This document shows, piece after piece, positions 7,506-18,590 of a stretch of DNA of 64,000 nucleotides. Position 1 is the first letter of the stretch. Each line of letters begins with the position of its first letter. Location of the stretch: contig NC_133165.1 in NCBI RefSeq assembly GCF_040802235.1, positions 19,191,623 through 19,255,622 of the forward strand, in the 5' to 3' direction. Source of the stretch: Manis javanica (taxonomy: Eukaryota; Chordata; Mammalia; Pholidota; Manidae). Both the position numbers and the translations under genes were made by a program. The notes beneath the pieces are model-generated. The model saw only the letters and a program-made list of their open reading frames with translations. It searched no databases and was not told the origin of the DNA.

Positions 7506-10500
7506 TCCCTCGGGAGGAGGGATTAAATACCTGTTTTTACCAGGGAAGGCTATGGGTATGGTCTCATTCTTTCTTCTACAGATAGAGACTCTAGCTGCTG
7601 CTAGGGAAGAGGGGTGATGACCGCTCTGGCTGCTTCATGCTGAGAAGGGGGCGCAGTAAAGGGTGCAGCTAGGTCTCCATCACTGGTCAGTTGAGAGGGC
7701 TTCAGAAGGCTGGCGCTTCTATTCTAGGTTTCATTTTTATTACTATTTGCAGTTTTGTGGCTTCTAGGCAAGATAAAACAAATTGTGTTATTAGGTTATG
7801 TAGCAACATCTGGAGTTGGATTTTTTATTCTGGAAGGAGGCTGCATTATTGAAACGATACTTCTCTCTAAAATCACTCTCATTTTTACCAGAAGTAACTA
7901 GGTTAAGAAAATAATTAACAGCTGGCTTGATTATTTGCACAGGTGCAGCAAGAAGAGCAATTGATTACACAGGCTCTTTTGAATATGCTTTGCTGGAACT
8001 TTTTGTAAGGAATTTCAGATTGAACTTTTAAAGGCCTCTTGAGGCCAGACAGCCAAGCCAGACTTGCCATCAGGCTTTGCCTGCAGTACCTGTAGATTTG
8101 GATGAATTCTTCTCTTCTCGAGGTCTCTGCACCTGCCAGGAAGTGACTTTCTTTACTCACCTGGTAAGGCTGCTGGGAACTCTGTAAGCAAGGTACCAGG
8201 CCAGTTCTTCCAAGGGGTTTTGTTGGCTTTATAAAGTCAATCTTAGTTCTTTAAAGTTGTTCACATCTGAGTTTATACACATGTCTCTCAGGTACGACAT
8301 TCCAGTCAAAGCCCTGGTAGTATAACCAGTGTTCTTAAGTAGTCTTCTCACAAGGAAAGCAGATTCTTATTGAACTCGTGCAAATAAACATACTGCCATG
8401 GAATACAAAAACAGTCACTGAAAGTTTTTAAACTCTGGAGGGATCAAGTAGAGAGAAGGATGTTTCAATTCTGCTCATAAAGATAGTCATTTACTAAACT
8501 GTTGTCAGTTTAAGAGAACAAGGTTAAAACACTTTACCAGCAACATTTGAAACAAAAAGACACAAAATCATTTTCTTTAGTTTATGTAATCTTATGTAAC
8601 TAATACCTGTTCTGCTGAAATCTAGTTCTTTACCAGTTTAGGGATAATACTATAAATGACAAAAGACTTACAAATGACAATGGTTAAAGATATGATGAGA
8701 GCTTACTGTAAAACAGTTGACATAAGGAAATTCTGATATTTCTGTAATACAAAACATTCAGTAACAAAGTTTAGCATCATTCTCTTTGACAGTGCTTTCT
8801 TGGTAAATAAATATATATATATCAGATAAATAAGCCAAATTAGTCAAATACTTTGTCTAGTGAGAAAAAATTCTTCTGACATGTTCCAGGGGCCCTCTGG
8901 AAAATATCAGAGTTAACTAGAGGTAAAAGCACCTTTTTGCATTTAATTTTTTTAGAACTATCATTACACATTTATTGTCTATATACTCAGCACAGTAAAC
9001 GAGATTCTTAAAAAGTGGGGCAGCAGGGGAGACTGCTGCTGTCAATTTTTAAAGACAACATACAGAAAGTCAAACTAATTCTAGGTTACTAAGCATTCTT
9101 GAGAGAATGGTAGCAGATGGTAGATTCTTCTGCTTTCATCTTCAGGAGGGGAAAAAAGCTACAATAAGAATTCATATTTAGCTGAAAGAACTGTCTAAAC
9201 TCAAGGCAGAGTATAATATTACCAGGCATACAAAAGACCTGTTAGAGATACATACAAAGAATGAATATGGCTATAGTCAAATTCAACTTAAAAGTTTAAG
9301 CAGAATCTCAAATTTAAATGTCTCTTTCTTTCACACAGATATTCAGATATGACCAGAAATATGCTTTGAGATGAAAGAGATCAGGCATTTTACTTTTTCA
9401 TTTAGGGACTGAGAAATGATGACCTTTGGCTTACAATCAATAGCTTACAAACAGTGAAAATAATAAGAACATAACTCAGCATAAGTGTCTAAGACCAGAT
9501 ACAAAAAACAGAGAAAGTGCTTAAGTTTACAGGTCCTCCCTGAAAACTTCAAGAATGTTTTACTCTTTAATAGTAGATTCCCCCATGTTTTTTTTTTTTT
9601 TTTTTTAAACATACAGCATATAAATTAAACAAGAAGACCTGGTGGTTCTCAAAAAATCTATTACAACTTTTCTCAAAAGTGGTCACACATTCGTCTATCT
9701 AAACTTTTACAGTGAAACCTGTTTTTCTGGGAGAAACATAATCTTGTCCAGATTCTACAGTTTAATAAATTTTGGTTTGTTAACTAAGTGCATTTAATCA
9801 GCTGAAAAATGCTTTGTTACTATTCTGCTTAGGAATTCAATTTTTCAGGCCATGCAATCATTTTTAATAACAAAATATTTCAAAGGCAAATAAAGGTTAT
9901 ACAGTTGTTAACTAACAAACTTTAGCTTTTAGTCCCTTTAACATTACGATTTCATGGCAACTCACTGAGACTTTAAGCATGAGAAACTGCTGTGATCTTT
10001 CAACATTAAGAGCAGACTAACAGTTAAAGAAAACTAACTGGAAACGAGATTTTAATTTTGCTGTGCACTTGATATCAAGACTCACTTGCTTTAATTTCAC
10101 TAGGCATGACTATATCTGTAAGAATATAGTAATTTATTCTTCATTTGCCCCATGGTCCCAAGCACATAAGCCGGTGAGAATTATGCCTGGGCTTGCCTGC
10201 GGCTTGACTGGGTTTATCTCACTTTATCTCTAAACATCCTAACCCTCCCCCCAAAGCAACAGGCTGAGCGGATCTTCTACAACAAAAGGCACCAGGCTGT
10301 TTTCTCTCTTTGTCTCTCTTTAAATAAATAGCTGTACTTTAGAACAAAGTTACTTTCTTTTATCACAAAACACATTCTTTAGCATGCAGAAGAGTTTTCA
10401 TTTTTTATACTTTTTCTTATTAAAACATACATCTTTTAGCATAGAGAAATGTTTTTCTTTATTACTTTAAGTGGTTTTAATTAGAACTTAAAACCATTAG

Positions 10501-11080
10501 AAACTTTAACTTCTAGTGAACACTGAGAAGCAGGACACTGCAAACTGTCAAACTAACATTTTCTAGACCAACAAACTCACGAACACATTCTACAATTTCT
10601 GCAACCATGAGCTTCACAGTACAATCTCCCAGCAAACACAGAGCACATCTTCTCAACTTAACAAAACTCTAAGGCTTTAAGTTACTACAAAGATTCTCAG
10701 GCTGCAGGTAGGCATACACACTGCAACACACAATTTAAAAGGTGTTCACTTGCCACACTTATCCAGTTCACCTACCTGCAACAACTATGCTAGCCTACTC
10801 ACAAGACCCCCACTCAACACTAGACAAAGCCAAGCTTCTAAGCATTCTATTCTTAAAAGATTTAGCAGATAACATGACTCAAATGACTCTAGGTAAACTC
10901 AGGCAGCGGACAACTACCAGGACATGCCCGCCTCAGGCAAACTCAAATTAGCATTAATGCTTAACACTTTTTTACCAGGTTTTCTGGAAGTTTTAGAACA
11001 CTCAATTTTCACAAGCGCTTGTCTTTAAATCAATTTCATTAATACCATCCGGAGGTAGAAAGATATATTCATTTACACAC
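7506..11080 (-). other. Outer provirus non-coding body
   Basis: Reverse-complement counterpart of 2356-5980, nearly identical in the stretches compared (mostly isolated transitions). A visible difference is near 9585-9610: a pure T run replaces the CAAAAA array, and about 65 bp present in the inner copy (around 3847-3911) are missing. It contains no gag or pol motif. Confidence 0.75.
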
Positions 11081-11107
11081 TTAGGGGGTTGTCTGAGTCT
11101 GTCCCCT
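11081..11107 (-). pseudogene. gag: gag start remnant, start codon lost
   Basis: The minus strand reads AGG then the GQTQTTP codons and TAA at 11081-11083. The ATG of the inner copy is AGG here, so translation could not begin at this site. Confidence 0.75.
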
Positions 11108-11299
11108 TGTCAGTATAACAATTATTAGGCACATGAAAGACACAAAAAACAGAGACACACACAGATTAGACACACAGCGGCCGCTTTTTGTTTTTTCTCA
11201 GATTTTCAAACAGAAACCGAAAGGAATCAGAGGGTTGATATTCCTGGCGCCTGAAAATCAACCCTATCTCATCAGATTCACCTTGCCAGAAAAACAGAC

Positions 11300-11353
11300 G
11301 GGAGGCTACCAGGCGTCCCTGGCCTCCCAACCTCCCTGGGGCGTCCCCCAGGG
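11300..11353 (-). promoter_or_regulatory. Packaging hairpins of outer provirus
   Basis: Both GACG-loop hairpins of the inner copy are preserved: the 8-bp stem at 11334-11353 and the two-part stem at 11300-11328. Conservation in a copy with no coding capacity is what selection for packaging in trans predicts. Confidence 0.78.
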
Positions 11354-11564
11354 TTGCAGCCTGCGGTGCTCCTAGTACGTCTACCGACCGCAGTCTCGAC
11401 CCCTTTACGGGATCGGGACAGCTGCCAGACAGTGGGTACCCCCTTTCAGAATTCTGACCGGTCTCACTGAAAAACAGAAAACAGAACACAGACAAACCAA
11501 GGCGCCACTAATCTTACCTCTTCCTCCAAGAGCGACTTTGGGAGTGAAGCGGGGTGAGCGCATG

Positions 11565-11582
11565 ATCCCGGACGAGCCCCCA
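11565..11582 (-). promoter_or_regulatory. Primer-binding site, tRNA-Pro (outer provirus)
   Basis: The reverse complement is TGGGGGCTCGTCCGGGAT, two bases from the LTR end, as in the inner copy. Confidence 0.92.
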
Positions 11583-11584
11583 AA

Positions 11585-12076
11585 TGTTGGATTCCCCTGA
11601 GGAAGGCGCCGCCCCAAATCACTCACCAAAGACGTTTCTTGATGCAACAAGCAAGAGGAATTTATTCGGAAGCCAACTAGTTGGGGTCCAAGTCAGCCTG
11701 TCGCAGCAGGTCTCAACGAGGACCCCGAGCACACTAAGGCAGAAGGTTTTATAGCATTTTCAAAAGGGGTAGAATTTTCCATAATCACAATACAGGGTTT
11801 TTTCTATAGGCTCATAAATCTTTTGCTGGCGCCACATCCTGGGGTCTGGTTAGATGAGATCACCTACGGAATGTCTAGGGTGGTTCTAGTAAGATAAGCT
11901 AGGCGTGTATGATTAACTGATTTACGGTTAGCTAACTAAAGGTCACTACAATTGACACAGGCTAACTAACTTGTTTTTCAAGATTCTAATGATTTTCCTT
12001 CTTTTGGGTTAGGGGGTGGTATTTAGGCCTTAAGATGGCTGTACTTATGCTAACTTTTGATTCTTCAGATCCTACA
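11585..12076 (-). repeat. 5' LTR of outer provirus (492 bp)
   Basis: Same 492-bp length as 281-772 and apparently identical. The TATAAAA box is at plus-strand 11747-11753. The right flank TTAG (12077-12080) completes the target duplication. Confidence 0.88.
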
Positions 12077-12089
12077 TTAGGTGCTCCTT

Positions 12090-12640
12090 AGTAACATCTC
12101 AAACCTACTGTTGACCATGGGGGGAGCCCACCTGAGGAGCCCCATGGAGAAAAGCTCTCAGAGCGGAGGATAAGGTGCAGCCCTCACAACCCAGCCCTGA
12201 ACTCACTGGAGCTGGAAATTGGTAAACCTCAATTTCCTTTTACATAAATCAGTGAATTCTTTTTAGCCTGAACTAGCTGGAGTTAGGCACCTGAGCTTGC
12301 CATATGTAACTCTGGGGATAAAATCCTGTAGCAAAATACCTCTAAAACCTATATCAGTCAAAGGGAGAAATAAAGTTAAGAAACCCTTTTATATCTTACA
12401 AGCAGTGGTCCTGCCTCTCTCTTGACTCAGCCTCTCTGGTCCAGATAAGGCCTAGCATGCCCTCGTAATTATTGATATGTAGATGGACCACTTCTCTCCA
12501 CACCTTGAAACACCTATTGATATGCAGATGCACTAAAGCCAGGAGAGAGATTCTAGAAATATTGCAATTTTACCCACACCATAAAAACCACCAGCAACCA
12601 CCACACAAACTAAAATAAAACAGTTGGTTTGTCCATCTCA
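12090..12640 (-). repeat. Unnamed LTR-like repeat, member 1
   Basis: The minus strand has blocks shared with 27205-27560 and 42060-42530: a segment around CTGGCTTTAG, a CATATCAATAGGTGTTT-like block, GGAGAGAAGTGG and a GATATAAAAGGG TATA-like box. The shared order implies one family. LTR nature is inferred from the TATA-like box and size; I cannot name the family. Confidence 0.5.
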
Positions 12641-13255
12641 GGGTCTTGGGTGCATTGGAGAGCTACTTAATTTGAATTTAAACCAAGATAAATAGTTTCC
12701 TTGTGTAACATGTATGTGGCATTGCAGTATTCAAACTCACCCCAATACCAGTGATTTTCCTCCATTGCATTCGATGCTGACCTCCTGTTTCTTTCACAGT
12801 GGCACTTGAGATCTGGGCCAATCCCAGTTCTTTAGTTGCACACATGATATAATCATTTTGTTTCTTACCTTCTTCTCATACAACACCCCTGAGAAACTGC
12901 TTTCTGCGCTGCTGGCACTGAGCCAACCTGTCCTCTATAATTTTTATATTTTTGAGCTACAATTTTTGTGGCTACAGTAAACCATATTATGCCACTTTTT
13001 AAAGAGGGTGTGAATGTCTGAGATTATGGTTCCTGGGAATGAAGAATGATGGTGTAATTGCAAGCAGACTGTTGCTTTGCAATGTGGGAATGGGGAGGCT
13101 TCCTGGAGACCCAGGTGGGCTGGTATATTTTACTTATACAAAAAATCATTATTTCATTACATATGGCCCTAGCACCAATCTCATTCTAATTTTAATTATA
13201 TGCTTAAAAAAATTTCTGAATCATTTAATGCTAAACTCCAAAACATGTATACTCT
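12641..13255. other. Unassigned AT-rich sequence
   Basis: No gene or clear repeat is seen. A 102-codon frame at 13039-13347 overlaps L1-like sequence and has no recognisable product. Confidence 0.4.
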
Positions 13256-13990
13256 TTCTTAGAAATTATCTGCAATATAGAAAAATCCAGCCACAGAAAG
13301 AATATAGATCAGAGAAAAAGAAATGCAAATGGTTAATGAATATATGATAAGATGCTAGATCTCATTCATGATTAAAGAAACACATATTAAAATAACGATG
13401 CTATAAGATTTTCACTGTAGATTGGCAAAGATTAAAAACAGACAGTCACAGCCACATGCTGCTGGTAAAAGCACAGGCTGGCACAGGCTTTTTTGGATGG
13501 CATTTTCATAGTATCTAAATTTCCAATACATCTACTCTTTGACCCAGCAATTACATTTCTAGAAATTTTCCTTAACTGATACCATAAGCATGCAAGAGTA
13601 TATATTACAAAGTAACTTATTGTAGCAATGTTTGTAATTGTGAAAAGTCTAAAATCATTCTAACTGTATTTCAATAGATGGACAATTCAATATATTACAG
13701 TCTATCCATACCATCATGAAATACTTATATGGCATAGAATGTTTAGTGGAGAAAGTAATTATGATTGTGTGTATCTGTGTGTGTGCACGTGTAGGTACAA
13801 GCTCATTTGTGGGATTTGTAGGCAAAATCTAGACATGCTTAAATAAAACCATGTGGCTTCTGGGGAGTGGAATTTCAGAGGAAAGAATGGGATGATTTCT
13901 TTGTATTTCTCAATTATTTCTATTTCTACAGTATACATTACTTTTATATTTTTTAATTCAGTCACAATTTTGCATTACTACACAATCCAT
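13256..13990 (+). mobile_element. Old L1 ORF2 3' fragment
   Basis: The block CTACTCTTTGACCCAGCAATT and the preceding 'ggcaaagattaaaa' region are typical of the C-terminal end of L1 ORF2 in sense orientation. It is heavily decayed, with no usable frame. Confidence 0.6.
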
Positions 13991-16900
13991 GAAACAATGC
14001 AAACACAATTACACTCTGCTATAAAATTAAACAGTAATTCAAACTTACTTGTCACTGTCATAGTAGCTGGTAATTTAAGATAATTCAAGTATGAGAGTGG
14101 AGTCAACAAAAGCGCCATGAAAGTGAAATTTAAAGGTTAGTCGCTTTTTAATCTACATAGATAACACAAGTACTAATACAAATGAGGTACTACATTCTAT
14201 TTTACATCATGAGAGCAAGTTCACTGCACGGAATCATAGTTTCAGCAGCCGACACTGAGGCCGCTTCATCCCCTGATCTTCAGGTTCCTATCTCTCTCTG
14301 CTCCCCACCTGCTGCCATCTGTGGCAGCGCAGTAGGAGTGACTTGGCAGGATGAGGGATGTAGGATTTTCCCCACTTCCTATCCCTGCCCTAGAAAAATC
14401 CAGGTTCTTCAGAATTATGGCCAGGCGCTCTGGTGCCTAGTAAGTAAAGACATAAGGAAAGTCAGGTGCTAGAATTTGCCAATGATTAGAAGGTTGAAGT
14501 TAGTGTCCCCAGCTATACCCCCGGGAAGAGACTGGTTATATAACACAGGAAAGAAAGTGCAGGAAACACTGAGACACTCAGGAAAGGTTGCTAGACCAAC
14601 TATCTCAAGGCCTTGCTAAGTGGGGCTGGCTTCAGCAATTATTTATTAAAGTGTTGTCATATATCTTCCTAGCTGAAAGTTCCAGGGATGCAACTAGCAT
14701 AATGATCGGCACATAGTAGATAGTCATTCAATACAGATTTGAATAAATGAGTGGATCAATAAATGAATGTCCAAGACAGAAAACACATTCATTAGAGAGT
14801 TGCACAGACTCTCTAAATGAGAGGGAGAAAAAAATATCCAGGTGAGATGAATGAGAGGGAATGGTAGAAAAGCCTGCTGTGAAGAGTTAGAATGGGAATC
14901 TTTAGCTGCCTCCATGATATGGTACACCGGGGAGGCATAGGACAATGCAGAGAAATACACAACAGAAGTCAGACAGCTTAAAGCTAGGATAGAGTATCTA
15001 CATATCCCCCCAAATATGGGGAATCCACTGCTCCTGGTAAAGAGAAGTTTAGAGAGTTCCACCTTTCAAAAAACTCCCTCAGACTTTCCATGAAAAACCT
15101 CATGCCATTTATCTACTCAAAGGCTATGATTCCATACCAATCATGGCTTCTATACCTTCTGCTTTCCCAAGACACTGAGGCCTGCTTCAACTCAAAGGGG
15201 AATAGTACCTGGTGAGGTGTCAAGACCCCAGGCACCATCAGCACATCCTAGAACAGAGATACCATACCAGTACTCTCCTCACCTCCGTCACCATCACCAC
15301 TACACCCTCACTAGTACTCTCCTCACAGCATTAACCTCACTATAACCCTATACCCTCAATAACTAAGAGTGAAATCATTCCACAGCAAATTATGACCCTA
15401 AAACATGTCTGGATCCTGGCCAGCCAGGATGGCAGCTCTTCCATCCCTCCTTTGGTTGGTAATCAGGTGAGCAGTGGGCAGAGTGAGGCAGATACCAACA
15501 CTTGTGTGTATTCCCTATAGTTGTATCCCTACCACTGTGTCATCTATGTCTATACTATTAAAGACATATTAGACAAGCTCTGAGAATAGACAGTAGGAAC
15601 TGGATAGGTTCTGGAACTTCAGAACCTCAACTAGGATTTAGTACCTCAAGGATGTTCTCTCTTGCTCACTCCATCTCTCACATTCACTCACTTCTGCTTG
15701 GCTGCATTCTCTCCTATAACAGATGGGCATTTTCCACTGGCAGAAAACATGTCTGCTGGCAGCCTAGGGCTTATACCATCCCTGTTATCCTTCCCAGAAG
15801 AGGATATATTTTGAAATTTATTTTTGAAAATTTCCAGGGAAAACTCTGAGTGACTTGAGTCATCTACTTACTCCTGAGCCAAGAATTATGGCCTAAAGCA
15901 TGGTTCTCTCTGATTGGTTTGCCTGTGCTACATGCCCACCTATAGCCCAGAGAGTGGGGTCCTACCTTGGGCAACTCCAAAAACCCACTGGGACACGTGG
16001 TGAGGGTGATTCCCTTCTCCTTGAGAAGGAGATGACGAAATTGAAGGAAGAAGGGAGACACTTCATATGTCCACAAAAGGGAGATCAATGATAGCTAGCT
16101 GTATGGGACACTAGCTTATTAGGTGACTACATAGATGGCAGTTGCATGTTTTAGCAATCACTATAGGCTTAATATTTGCTCTCATTATTTTCAAGAGGTT
16201 TATTGTTGCTATCTGTCCTTTTCAATTACTCAAATGCATTATACAATTACATTTGTGCCCAGCTTGTGCTGATGTCATATACCAAAAGACTAAATACCTA
16301 GTATCTTAGTATCTTAATTAGAATCGTTGATTCCTATGAGTAATTTGAAAAGAACAGCCATTTCTACATTAGATTTCCCATCCAAGCACATAGCACAGCT
16401 TTACACTGATTCAGGATTTTTTCAATCACCTAAAAAATTTTTGTAAGTCTTTTATGTAATACAGGTGGGAGATTATTAGCATAATAGCTAAGACCAGAAC
16501 AGCCTTTGATTAGGAAAATACTTGAATAAAGTAGAGGTGGTGCCCCCACATACTAACTACTGCTCAGTCTGTGCACTGCACAACTCCAGGGAGGCTCATT
16601 TCCATGGACTGTAGTGTAAGTGAGGCCCCAAGAGTTATGCAATGAAGCAGCTCAGGGAAGAAAATGAGTGTTGACAGGAGCCCTAACAATGAGAGAAATG
16701 GCTGAGTTACTTGGCATGAGAACATGAGAAAATCTGTATTTAGTTCTTGGAAGACATGAGAAGAATAAAGGCAGAGAAGGAGAGAGAAAAGAAGGAGAAA
16801 GGAGGCAGGACTTTGAGTAGTACATGGGTGAGACGGCCTGCAAGAAAAACTTGGCAGTGGGATGAAGAAGAGACATTTTAGGGCAGGGATATTTTACCAT

Positions 16901-17439
16901 TTTCAATTGTTCCAGGATATGCAGTCTCCTAACTTCAGTAACACTGCTTCTTGATACAGTCTTTTTGTGCAAGATTACTTTGGAATATGAGAGGGGAACA
17001 GAAAGCAGGTGCTGTGCCCAGCTTGTGCTGATGTCAGAGCACAGATGGAGGAACAGCCACAAATATGCAGAGACTAGAACAAGAATTCAGGGCATAGGAA
17101 CAAGGGGTCTGAGCCAATCTTATCAGAAACTCAGAACAGCTCCAGGAAAGCGCTCCTGCTGAGATGCCTGGACTGCGCGCGCAGCGACTGCACACTGCTC
17201 TCAGCGGCGCTCTTGTAAATCGCTGTGTGTTCTTTCCCGGCCCTTATGAACGAGACCCTATTTCCCATAATAATTTCCTGCCAGTTTTTTCAGGTTACAG
17301 GAATCTGTCTATATCTATTGATCATCTATCATTTCTCTATCATCTATCTCTCTCATTATCTTTCTATCTAGCATCTACTTAAGCATGTATGAAATGTAGG
17401 TATAACATATATGTGAAATTAAAAATATTAAAAGTATAT
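13991..17439. other. Unassigned region with small L2-like and simple repeats
   Basis: No gene recognised. About 14690-14770 ends in ATAAATGAATG-type sequence like the L2 3' end. 15280-15360 is a degenerate CTCACC-rich stretch. 17160-17230 is unusually CpG-rich (GCGCGCGCAGCGA) for its surroundings. 17305-17380 is a decayed TCTA-type microsatellite. Open frames here (up to 136 codons, 16652-17062 minus) show no known domain. Confidence 0.4.
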
Positions 17440-18115
17440 ATTAGGCCTTTTGGTGCTTTTTGTCCTTCCTACTCATCTGGATTTTACCTGGTTCATTTCC
17501 TTTCAGATCAAAAGACTTTCTCTTGGCATTTCTTGTAGTTTAGGTCAGCTGTCAACAAATTCTATCATCTTTTATCTATCTGAAAATGTCTTTATTTTGT
17601 ATTTATTTTTAAGGAATTATTTGGGCATATGAATAAATTGACTTTAAAGTGACTTTGAGCACTTGAAAGATATTGTTTGACTAAACATTTGTGTTTTCTT
17701 TGTATTTATCTTGCTTGTGGTTCGCTGAGCTTGTTGGTTCTGTGAGTTGATGTCTTTGAAAAATTTTGGAAAATCGTTAGAAACTTCCTGAGTCTCTCAT
17801 CTCTCATTCCTGGGCTCCAATTACACGGTGTAGATCACTGGTATTATTCCAAAGGCCTTAGATGTCATAATCTGTTTCTATTTTAATCTGTCTTTCCTCT
17901 TTGTGTTTTAGTTTGGGTAATGTCTTCAAGGTCAGTGACTATTTTCTCTACTGTGTCCAGACTGCTTTTAAGCCCTTGGAATGAGTTCTTTGTAGCTGGT
18001 ATTATACTTTTCATTTCTAGAATTTCATTGACTTCCAAAAATTTTCTCTTTGCTGAAATCTCCATTTGTTCATATGGGTTGAATTTTCCCACCATGATAA
18101 CATACCCCTCCTTGT
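17440..18115 (-). mobile_element. Old L1/HAL1-type ORF1 fragment
   Basis: The minus strand encodes a 70-codon stretch (17883-18095) with a coiled-coil pattern including SSLDTVEKIVTDLED and a TQTKTQRGK tail, characteristic of L1 ORF1 coiled coils. The region at 17700-17780 also matches L1 ORF1 linker sequence. Stops and frameshifts prevent any product. Confidence 0.6.
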
Positions 18116-18359
18116 ATCTTGCATGTGTGTGTGTATGTATCTGACCATGTGCCAGAGGCTCTCTGGTCGGCTTATGTTAACATGACAAGCCTCTTGTGTG
18201 GTCAGCGAGGTAGGCCTGGGGTACCAGGTAGGCCCAAAGACATCCAATTGGATCACCACACACACAAAGTGCTTCAACTCAGATATAAAGGAAAACATCT
18301 TACCTTCAATAAGAAAATCTTTTTTTTCTTTCATTGGTAGCTATCACCACGAGATAAAG

Positions 18360-18590
18360 AGGCATTTTGGCATAGTGTTTAAGGGACAGAGTTTGAGTTC
18401 AGGCAAACCGGGGCTGAATTCCTGGCTAGTCTTGAGCAAGTGAGACAATCCTCTGCATCTCACTTCTTCATTTGTAACATGTGGATAATGATAAGAATAC
18501 CTTCTGCACAGGGTTTCTGTGAGGTCTGAACGAATCATACCTGGACAGTAATCAGTACAGCCTCTAGGACAGAGAGGCCCCTCAGGGAAC
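18360..18590 (+). repeat. MIR SINE
   Basis: GGCATAGTGTTTAAGGGACAG followed by a GAATTCCTGGCT, GAGCAAGTGA and CTTCATTTGTAACATGTGGATAATGAT order is the MIR consensus layout, with the expected decay. Confidence 0.7.

Larger units (their letters stand above)
281..12076 (-). mobile_element. Outer gammaretroviral provirus, minus strand, interrupted
   Basis: Read on the minus strand this is a full LTR-to-LTR provirus: 5' LTR (11585-12076), tRNA-Pro primer site, leader with packaging hairpins, gag remnant, long non-coding body, env TM, polypurine tract and 3' LTR (281-772). Flanking TTAG duplications define it. Its env is split by a complete second provirus at 1335-7285. The two 492-bp LTRs look identical by eye, so insertion was recent. 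No gag beyond eight codons, no protease and no polymerase are present, so it could not have replicated alone. The family is gammaretrovirus-like (class I ERV), judged by the tRNA-Pro site, GACG hairpins and CX6CC TM. Confidence 0.88.

Noticed and set aside
1335-12076. Large palindrome or segmental inversion
   Set aside because: The inverted arms are explained fully by one provirus inserted in the opposite sense into another, with matching 4-bp duplications at both levels.
15240-15360. Regular CACC/CTCACC tract as a minisatellite
   Set aside because: Units are too irregular to call a tandem array.
16652-17062. 136-codon minus-strand frame
   Set aside because: Ser/Leu/Pro-rich, no domain, no splice or promoter context; likely chance.
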